A stretch of 59,857 nucleotides of DNA from Candidatus Marinamargulisbacteria bacterium. GTDB taxonomy: Bacteria > Margulisbacteria > Marinamargulisbacteria > UBA817. Position 1 is the first letter of the stretch; every line of letters begins with the position of its first letter. Positions 8,739 to 16,461 of the stretch are shown one piece after another. A program made the translations under genes and the position numbers. The DNA is taken from assembly GCA_023262965.1 (NCBI GenBank), contig JALQXX010000005.1, positions 1 through 59,857 on the forward strand, in the 5' to 3' direction. The notes beneath the pieces were generated by a model that was given only the letters and a program-made list of their open reading frames with translations, was not told the DNA's origin and made no database searches.

Positions 8739-9155
8739 ATGTCAGAAAAAAAAGAGGCGTTAAACGTAACTGCATTTCGTAAAGCCATTCGTACATTTAC
8801 CGATGCGCTCCATGAATACAATAAAGATGAAACCAATACTTTTGTTCGGGATTCCGTTATTCAACGATTTGAATATTGTTATGACTTATCTAAGAAAATG
8901 CTCATTAGACACTTAAAAAATATGGGGGAAAGTGACATCGATACCCAGTCATTAGCCACTATTGTCCGATTGGGCGCTAAAAAGGGAGTATTGTTACACA
9001 GTTGGGATGTATGGAGCCACTATAAAGACAATCGAAATGCGACCTCCCATGGCTATGATGAAGACGTGGCCATTAAAATTATCTCTCAACTGGATGGTTT
9101 TTCAGAAGAATTAAATTATTTTTTAAAAAAACTTTGTGATTATTATGGAGAATAA
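8739..9155 (+). CDS. HEPN-domain protein, toxin of a HEPN/MNT pair
   Basis: 138 residues from ATG 8739, chosen over an upstream in-frame start because AGGA precedes it and a TATACT box lies at 8713-8718. All-helical, of the HI0074 nucleotidyltransferase-substrate-binding type (HepT-like), with the RNase motif Arg-Asn-x4-His seen in KDNRNATSHGY near the C-terminus. Known HepT proteins are RNases silenced when the partner MNT enzyme AMPylates a Tyr near this motif; YKDNRNATSH supplies such a Tyr. The gene overlaps the downstream MNT gene by 11 nt, the normal arrangement for a HEPN/MNT toxin-antitoxin or phage-defence pair. Confidence 0.85.
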   Translation: MSEKKEALNVTAFRKAIRTFTDALHEYNKDETNTFVRDSVIQRFEYCYDLSKKMLIRHLKNMGESDIDTQSLATIVRLGAKKGVLLHSWDVWSHYKDNRNATSHGYDEDVAIKIISQLDGFSEELNYFLKKLCDYYGE

Positions 9156-9459
9156 TATTGATATCACACCGGAACACTATCAACACATTCATGATATTTT
9201 GAACCGGCATTTACCAAATTCCTGCACGGTCTGGGCATTTGGTTCACGGGCCAACCATACTGCCCAACCCTATTCTGATTTAGACATAGCACTTGATGCA
9301 GGCGATAAACTCGATTTCACCATCATCACGCAATTAAAGGGCGCTTTTGAAGAGTCGCGATTACCGTATACCGTAGATGTGATCGACATGCACCGTGTCG
9401 AACCGTATTTTAGAGAGATTGTTGATAACCAAAAGGTCCTATTTCGACGCATTCCGTGA
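9145..9459 (+). CDS. Minimal nucleotidyltransferase (MNT) antitoxin
   Basis: 104 residues from ATG 9145 (GTG 9136 is an in-frame alternative). It is a small Pol-beta-type nucleotidyltransferase with FGSRANHTAQPYSDLDIALD, which holds the GS motif and the Asp-x-Asp metal pair, and a third acidic residue in VDVIDM. In characterised pairs the MNT partner transfers AMP to the HEPN toxin and neutralises it. It overlaps the HEPN gene, so the two proteins are co-translated. Confidence 0.87.
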   Translation: MENNIDITPEHYQHIHDILNRHLPNSCTVWAFGSRANHTAQPYSDLDIALDAGDKLDFTIITQLKGAFEESRLPYTVDVIDMHRVEPYFREIVDNQKVLFRRIP

Positions 9460-9472
9460 AGTGCTCCCCCTC

Positions 9473-9502
9473 TAGACACGGGCATCATCCGCAGGCTATA
9501 AT
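9473..9502 (+). promoter_or_regulatory. Promoter of the minor prepilin cluster
   Basis: TAGACA (9473-9478), 18-nt spacer, TATAAT (9497-9502). The -10 box ends 8 nt before the ATG of the first prepilin gene and no Shine-Dalgarno sequence exists, which implies a leaderless or nearly leaderless transcript. The geometry matches the ketosynthase promoter at 7924-7953. Confidence 0.65.
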
Positions 9503-9510
9503 CCCATTAT

Positions 9511-9852
9511 ATGGGCGGGACAATCATGGATATTATTGTAGTCGTAACATTATTGGGCATTGTGATGCCGTTAATGATACCTGTAAACCTGTATTGGAAC
9601 AATCATAATTCATCACACACGCTTGTTGGCATCACCGCCTTTTATACCAAACTATCGGCTATCAATAACCACGTGGAAACCCAATTAGTCATTCATAATC
9701 AGCAACTCAATGCCAAATACCCCGTTCCGTTTGACAACTGCCGCATTCGATTTTCACCAAATGGCACATCCCGTGAATCCGATAGCTGTCATGGCATCAA
9801 TCACACCTTAACATTACGGCCCGGCGAAGGGGGTATCGGATACCCATGGTAA
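9511..9852 (+). CDS. Minor prepilin-like protein
   Basis: 113 residues. It begins with a very short leader and a prepilin-like segment, G-GTIMDIIVVVTLLGIVMPLMIP, with Asp at the position where Glu5 is normal. A small periplasmic domain with two Cys (CRIRF... SCHG) follows. It resembles GspH/FimT-type minor pseudopilins in layout. An in-frame TAA just upstream fixes ATG 9511 as the start. It overlaps the next prepilin gene by 7 nt. Likely a tip or priming subunit of the same type IV/type II machine encoded at 18-25 kb; that link is inference. Confidence 0.6.
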   Translation: MGGTIMDIIVVVTLLGIVMPLMIPVNLYWNNHNSSHTLVGITAFYTKLSAINNHVETQLVIHNQQLNAKYPVPFDNCRIRFSPNGTSRESDSCHGINHTLTLRPGEGGIGYPW

Positions 9853-10124
9853 TCCCTCAAAGACCATCTCAACAAATCCGCTACCGTGGCTTTCTATTGC
9901 TAGAACTATGGCTTGTTATCATTATACTAAGCACCATAAGCCCCCTATACTGGCGCGCTATTCATCGGGCTATGCGGGTGCATCACCACAATAATACACA
10001 ACACCACCTTTGGATCACCGCTGTAAATCGCATTCATAAAACCATGGAAACGCACCCCCCTACTACCGCCACCACCCTAAAATTCTGCCAAGATGATCGT
10101 GGAATGATGCATGCCTGCCCCTAA
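9846..10124 (+). CDS. Minor prepilin-like protein
   Basis: 92 residues with a canonical type III signal: a basic leader ending YRG, then FLLLELWLVIIILSTISPLY with Glu5. The leader is cleaved by a PilD-type prepilin peptidase in this family. The globular part is very short (about 60 residues) and Cys-containing. The gene overlaps both neighbours (7 nt and 14 nt), so the four small genes are one operon. No closer family is recognised. Confidence 0.65.
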   Translation: MVIPQRPSQQIRYRGFLLLELWLVIIILSTISPLYWRAIHRAMRVHHHNNTQHHLWITAVNRIHKTMETHPPTTATTLKFCQDDRGMMHACP

Positions 10125-10560
10125 TCGATGTCAGGGCACATTATTAATGGAACTACTGATTTGGATGACCGTACTAACCGTTATTGCCCCACCCATTATC
10201 CATCAATGGCTAGTCCACCGAAACCAATACGCGCGCGCCATCAACACGCTGCAGCACCGCATTGAACACATGGATATGTACACAACCCTACTAACCGATA
10301 GCCAATGGATTCAATCCCAGGTATCCCCATGCTGCTTTCACACAAATCTGCATGTGATTTGTTATTCGGTTAAAAACCATCGTTTACGGCGTCAAAAAAG
10401 AGCCCATGAATCGAGCTATTTTTATACGCATTACATCGGAAACATTCCCAACGTCCAAACCATCACCTGCACCACAAGCTCACAGCAACTGCATGTGTCA
10501 TTAGACATTGGTACACCATCCCATGACTGGTCGTTCTGGCTACCCAACATTATCCGGTAG
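10111..10560 (+). CDS. Minor prepilin-like protein (GspJ/I-like layout)
   Basis: 149 residues: leader ending CQG, then TLLMELLIWMTVLTVIAPPI with Glu5, the canonical prepilin cleavage and N-methylation context. A C-terminal pseudopilin-like domain with a paired-Cys segment (SPCCFHTNLHVICY) follows. Positions 10305-10356 inside this gene are duplicated at 8615-8666. It overlaps the next gene's start at 10523 by 38 nt. Confidence 0.65.
   Translation: MPAPNRCQGTLLMELLIWMTVLTVIAPPIIHQWLVHRNQYARAINTLQHRIEHMDMYTTLLTDSQWIQSQVSPCCFHTNLHVICYSVKNHRLRRQKRAHESSYFYTHYIGNIPNVQTITCTTSSQQLHVSLDIGTPSHDWSFWLPNIIR
10305..10356 (+). repeat. 52-bp duplicated fragment (copy 2, inside a prepilin gene)
   Basis: Partner of the segment at 8615-8666 (50 of 52 identical). 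Because this copy lies in an intact reading frame it is probably the original, and the island-edge copy the derived one. Confidence 0.85.
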
Positions 10561-10855
10561 CGTTTTACTGATCTTGCCCGTGCTGGCTGGTTTGGTATTT
10601 GTATCACATTGGTTGCTGTTGGAATGGTCTTTTTCTCGCACACACACCCAATTTTATAACCAACTGCAACAATCTGTACTCAAAAACAGCATCAGTCACT
10701 ATTACCCCATGGTTGTTAGCCAATTACCCCTATTACCCTCCTGCGAGGACCGCGTTGGTCGAACAACCATTTATGTGTTTGATCGCCCATTTTGGTTATT
10801 TCGGTGCCTGGATAATGCCAATCGCATCCAACTCATGGTCATTCGCCAAACCTAA
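10523..10855 (+). CDS. Single-TM minor pilin-associated protein (PilX/GspK-like position)
   Basis: 110 residues from ATG 10523 (an earlier in-frame codon at 10508 is possible). One N-terminal hydrophobic segment (GSVLLILPVLAGLVFVSHWL) lacks Glu5, as expected of GspK/PilX-like tip subunits. A short domain with two Cys (SCEDRVG... FRCLDN) follows. Last gene of the four-gene minor prepilin operon. Assignment rests on position and topology, not on a domain match. Confidence 0.5.
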   Translation: MTGRSGYPTLSGSVLLILPVLAGLVFVSHWLLLEWSFSRTHTQFYNQLQQSVLKNSISHYYPMVVSQLPLLPSCEDRVGRTTIYVFDRPFWLFRCLDNANRIQLMVIRQT

Positions 10856-10953
10856 CCACCCCCAATTCGTCAAAAAGAGCCGTGTCCCACAATCACTCGA
10901 CCAAGCCATCTGAGGGGCTCCCAATAACCTTGTATTGATAGCCCTATATCGTA

Positions 10954-11502
10954 TTAATCATGGACAGTGAACTGTAGCGATTGCACATCATACCCATTAG
11001 CGTCCAGTATCGCCATAACCGTATTGCGCTGATCCTTTGTAAGGGTCTTTTGGCGCGACAATACCCAACCATAGCGCGCCCGGTCATCCCCAACAACCGC
11101 CACCGTATATGTGTCATCACGATACAAGACCCAATAATGCCCCCAAAACGGCCGCCACCCCAATACATCAAACAAGCTAACCGCTAACCGACCGGAGGTT
11201 CCGGCATCTGCACGCCTGGCAAGCCCGGTTGCTATCGCGCGTTTACCATTTTTTTTAACACAGGTATTGGTGACCGTCAGATACCCATCCGACCGCAATT
11301 GATAGGTTGCCATAACATTTTTTTGGCATTTTTTTTGAAATCGATTGGGAATACGGGCCACTTCAAACCAGTCTCCCTGATATTGGGTCAAATCAAGATC
11401 CGAAACCGGCGTTGTTACCTGAGCATACGCCGAGCATCCCATCGCCACTATAGCGGCGAGTAGCCATTGCATCATTCGGTATTGATGGCGACCCCCATGC
11501 AT
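10954..11502 (-). CDS. Lipocalin (Blc-type)
   Basis: About 180 residues after ATG 11502. The upstream ATG 11523 would overlap the DUF423 gene by 17 nt; ATG 11475 is also possible. A signal peptide with a weak lipobox-like AMGC precedes the mature part. The lipocalin signature DLTQYQGDWFEVARIPNRFQ has the GxW motif, and WVLYRDDTYTVAVVGDDRARYGWVLSR corresponds to the Blc C-terminal strands. Bacterial Blc proteins bind lysophospholipids or fatty acids at the outer membrane. It is coupled to the DUF423 gene upstream and converges on the minor prepilin genes. Confidence 0.85.
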   Translation of the reverse strand: MHGGRHQYRMMQWLLAAIVAMGCSAYAQVTTPVSDLDLTQYQGDWFEVARIPNRFQKKCQKNVMATYQLRSDGYLTVTNTCVKKNGKRAIATGLARRADAGTSGRLAVSLFDVLGWRPFWGHYWVLYRDDTYTVAVVGDDRARYGWVLSRQKTLTKDQRNTVMAILDANGYDVQSLQFTVHD

Positions 11503-11506
11503 ACGC

Positions 11507-11905
11507 TTACACTGCCTCATCATGATTGCGCCTTAAAATCTGAACCAAAAAACCCGCCCATCCCCCCATAAAACATAGGCCCCCCAGGGGCGTAATGGCC
11601 CCCAACCACCGCAGATCCGTGACGGCCAGTCCACACAGACTGCCCGAAAACACCAAAATTCCCATCAAAAAAAGCCATCCCGGCCATCGCGCGGATGCCA
11701 CTCGGTCGGCATACAGTCCGTATAGAATCATCCCAAAAGCATGCCACATCATGTACCGCACCCCTGTTTGAAAAATAACCCGATTGGCTTCGGAAATCGC
11801 ATCGCGTAACGCATGGGTTGCAAATGCCCCCAACAAAACCGCGATACCCGCCAACGCCACACCAACGGCCATTATTACCTGGGAATACCTGCGATGTGTA
11901 ACCAT
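11507..11905 (-). CDS. DUF423 family inner-membrane protein
   Basis: 132 residues, four predicted transmembrane segments and the family-typical GVALAGIAVLLGAFATHALRD near the N-terminus and TPLGGLCFMGGWAGFL near the end. Function is unknown across the family. There is no ribosome binding site; TACAAT (11913-11918) ends 7 nt before ATG, again suggesting a leaderless start. Upstream gene of the lipocalin operon. Confidence 0.85.
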   Translation of the reverse strand: MVTHRRYSQVIMAVGVALAGIAVLLGAFATHALRDAISEANRVIFQTGVRYMMWHAFGMILYGLYADRVASARWPGWLFLMGILVFSGSLCGLAVTDLRWLGAITPLGGLCFMGGWAGFLVQILRRNHDEAV

Positions 11906-12061
11906 TATACGAATTGTATCAAATTACCGCATTCCCGCAATCCTATTCCCAAAAAAAGTGGGATGTACAGACGATCGTGTTGCCAACAATCGCCATCTAA
12001 AACGGTTATCCCCGCTTGAAAACTAGACGTAGCTACGGGATCCTTATAGAATTCAACCTAT

Positions 12062-12961
12062 ATGCCATGGGTTGCATTAACTATTTTTGCCGCATTCGCA
12101 CAGACCATTCGCACGGCTTTACAAAAACATCTCAAGGCATCCTTATCAATAGCCAGTATTACCTGGGCCCGATCTTCTTTTGGAATACCCGTTGCCATTA
12201 TCTATTTTTTGATGGCCCGCCATTGGGGGCCCCCAGCCATCATACTAACACCGGCATTTATCGCCGCTAGTTTTTTAGCCGCTATGTTTCAAATGATAGG
12301 AACGTTTTTGTTGGTATGGTTATTCTCGCACACAAATTTTACCATCAGCACCCTATATGCTAAAACAGAGGTTATTCCAACCGCCATTATTGGCGCTGCA
12401 TTTTTTGGAGAGCAGCTATCGTTATTACGTGTTCTTGCCATTATAGTGAGTGTTTGTGGGGTGATCATATTATCAATACCAAGCCCTATCGGGGATTTTC
12501 GGCGTTTATTGACGTTACTATCCTACAAAACCGCGATTATTGGAACATTATCGGGGGTATGTTTTGCATTCGGATCGTTTTGCATAAAGCAAGCCAGCTA
12601 TTATTTACATGTAAACCAACCCCTTGTAAGCAGTGCCACAACATTACTTACCATGGTAATCCTACAAACCATTATTTTAGGCGGGTATTTGCTGATTAAC
12701 GAACGGGGTCAATTGGCTAAAATGAAGCAAAACATATACCCTATGATGGCCATTGGCTTTACCGCGATTATGGGATCAATTGGATGGTTTATTGCATTTG
12801 AACAAACACATGTGGTCTACGTTAAAATCGTCGGGCAAATTGAATGTCTATTTGCTATTGCAATCACCCACTATTTCTTTAAGGAGCGGTTTCGCCCAAC
12901 CGATATTGTTGGCGGCATTATTGTAGGGCTGGCTATTGTATTACTGATTGCAACCCTGTAA
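12062..12961 (+). CDS. EamA/DMT-family transporter, possible AEP or precursor permease
   Basis: 299 residues with ten hydrophobic segments in two EamA repeats (about 5-130 and 155-298). The end of repeat one has TKTEVIPTAIIGAAFFGEQLS, the usual conserved turn of drug/metabolite transporters. It opens the phosphonate gene group, 41 nt before LicD. In choline-phosphate loci (lic) a LicB-type DMT permease sits beside LicD. By that analogy this protein may import or flip the AEP-linked substrate. A TATAGA box lies 11 nt before ATG. Confidence 0.7.
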   Translation: MPWVALTIFAAFAQTIRTALQKHLKASLSIASITWARSSFGIPVAIIYFLMARHWGPPAIILTPAFIAASFLAAMFQMIGTFLLVWLFSHTNFTISTLYAKTEVIPTAIIGAAFFGEQLSLLRVLAIIVSVCGVIILSIPSPIGDFRRLLTLLSYKTAIIGTLSGVCFAFGSFCIKQASYYLHVNQPLVSSATTLLTMVILQTIILGGYLLINERGQLAKMKQNIYPMMAIGFTAIMGSIGWFIAFEQTHVVYVKIVGQIECLFAIAITHYFFKERFRPTDIVGGIIVGLAIVLLIATL

Positions 12962-13002
12962 ATAAACCCGTTTAATGCTATACTAATCGACGAGACGTTT
13001 AT

Positions 13003-13740
13003 ATGCCATTCATTCATTCCAACACCGATATTCCCACGCATTTTACACCCCACATACTCCCATTCCCCCCAACGGAGTCGACCATCGATTTTAGTGAATC
13101 GGTTCAGCAATTTGGAACGATTATATCGGAGGCAGGGATTCGATTGGTGTTGCTATACGGCACCTGCCTGGGTATTTACCGAGATACGCAATTAATTGAG
13201 TACGATACCGATGCGGATTTTGGGGTGTACTTGGCCGATTTTGATGCGCTGAACGCCCTAACCCCGACCCTAGCTAAACACGGGTTCTATATCCACAGTC
13301 GAAACGTTTACTCGGTGACCTACCGCACGCCCACCAAACCCATCGACATATGGGTTATTATAAAACGAAAAAACCCCTTCTTTCGTTGTCTGGGCTATAA
13401 ATGGTTGGTGGATCATGTCAATTTTAAAACCAATTATTTTGAAACCCCCGTCCCCCTATCCTGGGGCGGGCAAACCTACTACATCCCTCACAATGTTGAA
13501 GCGTATCTTCAGGAATTATATGGACCAAAATGGCGACAACCGCAACGCGACCGTCACGCAGGACCCCGAAGCCAGCTCTCCCAATGGTTGAACGCCCCCT
13601 TTGTGGATTTTGATATGCCCGGACAATTTTCCGGCGTAAATAGCGTGGGTACCTACAAACCCTGGTGTTCATTTTTACTCAAAAAATACGCCCCTCATTC
13701 CAAACTCTGCCAATTATTCAACCACCCCGATCCATCATGA
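13003..13740 (+). CDS. LicD/fukutin-type phosphotransferase (AEP or phosphocholine transfer)
   Basis: 245 residues. The N-terminal core [28 protein letters not shown] fits the LicD nucleotidyltransferase fold with its Asp-x-Asp metal motif (DTDAD). PIDIWVIIK and a W-rich C-terminal part with [17 protein letters not shown] match the LicD C-terminal helix. LicD enzymes move phosphocholine from CDP-choline onto glycans. Beside genes for CMP-AEP synthesis it is the obvious candidate to transfer AEP. A TATACT box lies at 12980-12985. Its stop overlaps the aepX start (ATGA). Confidence 0.8.
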   Translation: MPFIHSNTDIPTHFTPHILPFPPTESTIDFSESVQQFGTIISEAGIRLVLLYGTCLGIYRDTQLIEYDTDADFGVYLADFDALNALTPTLAKHGFYIHSRNVYSVTYRTPTKPIDIWVIIKRKNPFFRCLGYKWLVDHVNFKTNYFETPVPLSWGGQTYYIPHNVEAYLQELYGPKWRQPQRDRHAGPRSQLSQWLNAPFVDFDMPGQFSGVNSVGTYKPWCSFLLKKYAPHSKLCQLFNHPDPS

Positions 13741-15335
13741 AAAAAACCACGCAACTCAAATCACTACTCACATCGCCTATTCTGGCATTTTTAATGGAAG
13801 CCCATAATGGACTTTCCAGTAAAATTGTTGAAGAAGTGGGATTCAAAGGCATTTGGGCCAGTGGGTTAGCCATATCCGCAAGTTTAGGGGTTCGCGATAA
13901 CAATGAAGCATCGTGGACGCAAATCATCGATGTGTTGGAATTTATGAGTGACGCAACCCAGATCCCTATTTTACTGGATGGGGACACCGGTTATGGCAAT
14001 TTTAACAACGTGCGACGACTGGTCCATAAATTGGAACAGCGGGGGATCGCCGGTGTCTGTATTGAAGACAAACTATTTCCCAAAACCAATTCATTTATTA
14101 ATGGTGAGCAGCAAGAATTAGCTGAAACATCCGAATTTTGCGGTAAAATAAAGGCAGCCAAAGACACACAGTCCGATTCTGATTTTTGTGTTGTTGCACG
14201 TATTGAGGCCTTTATTGCCGGCCTTGGCTTGGATGAGGCCCTAACGCGTGCTCACGCCTATGCAGATGCCGGAGCGGACGCACTACTCATTCATAGTAAG
14301 AAATCATCCGCCGATGATATTGTTGACTTTATGCGTCATTGGAAACGCAGCACACCGATTGTCATTGTCCCCACAAAATATTATGCCACACCCACATCGT
14401 TATTTGACGAGTTGGGTATTTCCACAATTATTTGGGCCAATCACACCATCCGTGCGGCGATTCAGGCCATGCAAACCGCTACCAAACGTATTTTTGACGA
14501 CCAGCACCTGCGCCATATTGAACAAAATGTGGCATCGGTATCGGAAATTTTTCGTCTTCAAGGGGCGGATGAATTGGTTGCTGCAGAGCACCATTATTTA
14601 CCCAATGTTGACCGTCAATTTTCAGCCACCATTTTATGCGCAGGATACGCGGATTTGGGAAGCTTTACGGCGTCTAAACCCAAATGCCTGCTGCCCGTAC
14701 ACGATACAACGGTTTTGGATACTCAGCTAGCTTTGTATGCCCGATACAGGATTCATGCCATTACCTTGGTTCGAGGTCACCATAAATCGGCCCTAACCTA
14801 TACAAATATGCGACTGATTGATAACGATGACTACCGAACAACCAGCGAGGTCTATTCCATGTACCTGGCACGCGATGGTTTTTCATCACCGGGGCTATTA
14901 GCCTATGGCGATATTATGTTTAATGATTATTTTATTCACAAATGCCTGAGCAGCAGCGCGGATATTCGCATTGTTGTGGATGCCACCTGCCCACGTACTG
15001 CCACCAACCGGGATTATGTCACCGCATCCCATGCCTACAACCCCCTAACCATTCATCAAAATGACACATTAATCGCCATGGGGCGAGGCGATATTCATGA
15101 ATCCCTTATTCATGGTGAGTTTATTGGTCTAATGGCATGGAACGCCCGCGGGGGAGCCGCCATCCAAACCGTATTCGATGCGATACCATTCGGTGATATC
15201 AAAACCCTATCCATGGCCGCATTTTTTAACGAACTCATTAAACGCCACCCTGTCCATATTATTTTTGTAACCCATGATTGGGTCGATATGAATACCGTGT
15301 TGGATATCGCCAAAGCGCAATCGCTGTATGCTTAA
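13737..15335 (+). CDS. aepX: Phosphoenolpyruvate mutase fused to a nucleotidyltransferase domain
   Basis: 532 residues from ATG 13737. Residues 1 to about 290 are PEP mutase (PEP to phosphonopyruvate): WASGLAIS (40-47), [10 protein letters not shown] (81-90) and the diagnostic [11 protein letters not shown] (110-120). From about 300 a second domain starts [24 protein letters not shown], a degenerate GxGxR...PK nucleotidyltransferase signature, and runs through [15 protein letters not shown] mutase/NTase fusions are known in phosphonolipid and phosphonoglycan loci. The NTase glycine-rich loop is altered ([15 protein letters not shown]), so its activity is uncertain, and a second, more canonical NTase lies two genes downstream. 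It overlaps licD by 4 nt and aepY by 8 nt. Confidence 0.9.
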   Translation: MKKTTQLKSLLTSPILAFLMEAHNGLSSKIVEEVGFKGIWASGLAISASLGVRDNNEASWTQIIDVLEFMSDATQIPILLDGDTGYGNFNNVRRLVHKLEQRGIAGVCIEDKLFPKTNSFINGEQQELAETSEFCGKIKAAKDTQSDSDFCVVARIEAFIAGLGLDEALTRAHAYADAGADALLIHSKKSSADDIVDFMRHWKRSTPIVIVPTKYYATPTSLFDELGISTIIWANHTIRAAIQAMQTATKRIFDDQHLRHIEQNVASVSEIFRLQGADELVAAEHHYLPNVDRQFSATILCAGYADLGSFTASKPKCLLPVHDTTVLDTQLALYARYRIHAITLVRGHHKSALTYTNMRLIDNDDYRTTSEVYSMYLARDGFSSPGLLAYGDIMFNDYFIHKCLSSSADIRIVVDATCPRTATNRDYVTASHAYNPLTIHQNDTLIAMGRGDIHESLIHGEFIGLMAWNARGGAAIQTVFDAIPFGDIKTLSMAAFFNELIKRHPVHIIFVTHDWVDMNTVLDIAKAQSLYA

Positions 15336-16461
15336 GTCCGCCGATTTTGGTCAAACACTAACCCATTATGGATTCCAGTTATTTTGTGGCGTACCTTGCT
15401 CATTTTTGGGAGATTTAATTCACTATGCCATGAACACAGGGCGTTATATATCGGCAACCAATGAAGGCGATGCCATTGCCACTTGTGCCGGCGCCTACTT
15501 AGGTGGCCAAAAATCGGTGATGCTCATGCAAAATTCCGGGTTGGGCAATGCCGTTTCTCCATTAACATCGCTCATTCATCCCTTTAACATTCCTGTATTG
15601 ATTCTTATGAGTTGGCGGGGAGCTCCGAATATTAGCGATGAACCCCAACACGATCTTATGGGACGCATTACCCTGGATATGCTACGTTTAATGACGATTG
15701 ATTACGCTGTATTAAGCATGGACCCATCCGTTGCGACAGCACAACTGGCCACGGCTAACGCCGTTATTGAATCGGGAAAACCCTATTGCTTAGTGGTTCC
15801 CAAAGGGACCTTCGCACCCGAACCATTGCAGCAGCATCAAACCGCCATTACCTATAGCGACACCCATCATGATCATACCCCTCCCCCGTGCATTGGAACA
15901 CGCACCGATGCGCTAAACCGTATTTTGAAGCATACTCATGCAGCCATTTTATCCACAACCGGCAAAACCGGTCGGGAATGCTTTGCATTGGGGGACTCCC
16001 CCAATCAATTGTATCAAATTGGGTCGATGGGCTGTGTATCCGCCTTGGGATTGGGATTGGCTTACGCAAAACCCCGATTACCCGTCATTGTGGTTGATGG
16101 CGACGGTGCCGCATTAATGCGTCTCGGCAGCTGGGCCACTACAGGATTTTATGGTCCCAAAAATATGTGTCATATTCTATTGGATAATGGCGTGCATGAT
16201 TCTACTGGCGGGCAAAAAACGGCATCGGAAGCCGTTGATTTTTTAGGCTGTGCGGCCAGCATGAACTACCCACGTGTATATGCAGCGACCTCACTGGACC
16301 AGTTGAGCGACTACCTAACACTGTGGCAAAAAAAGCCGCTATTGACCGGGATTTATGTACGCATTTCACCCGGAAGCCCCCGTGAGTTGGGACGCCCGAC
16401 GCTATCCCCCGCTGACGTAGCCCAACGATTTATGACCTTTGTGCGGAATTGCCATGATTAA
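15328..16461 (+). CDS. aepY: Phosphonopyruvate decarboxylase (ThDP-dependent)
   Basis: 377 residues. N-terminal pyrimidine-binding domain ([13 protein letters not shown], then [16 protein letters not shown] with the catalytic Glu) and a C-terminal ThDP domain with [15 protein letters not shown]...ILLDNG, the GDG-to-Asn motif. It decarboxylates phosphonopyruvate to phosphonoacetaldehyde, pulling the unfavourable PEP mutase reaction forward. It overlaps aepX by 8 nt and the next gene by 8 nt. Length fits the short AepY form. Confidence 0.92.
   Translation: MLKSADFGQTLTHYGFQLFCGVPCSFLGDLIHYAMNTGRYISATNEGDAIATCAGAYLGGQKSVMLMQNSGLGNAVSPLTSLIHPFNIPVLILMSWRGAPNISDEPQHDLMGRITLDMLRLMTIDYAVLSMDPSVATAQLATANAVIESGKPYCLVVPKGTFAPEPLQQHQTAITYSDTHHDHTPPPCIGTRTDALNRILKHTHAAILSTTGKTGRECFALGDSPNQLYQIGSMGCVSALGLGLAYAKPRLPVIVVDGDGAALMRLGSWATTGFYGPKNMCHILLDNGVHDSTGGQKTASEAVDFLGCAASMNYPRVYAATSLDQLSDYLTLWQKKPLLTGIYVRISPGSPRELGRPTLSPADVAQRFMTFVRNCHD

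Noticed and set aside
8615-10356. The 52-bp repeats as integrase attachment sites
   Set aside because: No integrase or tRNA is near either copy, and one copy is inside a coding frame with no core-site symmetry; a recombination scar fits better.
14248-14730. 160-codon frame inside aepX
   Set aside because: Out-of-frame shadow of the PEP mutase/NTase gene, with no conserved motif.
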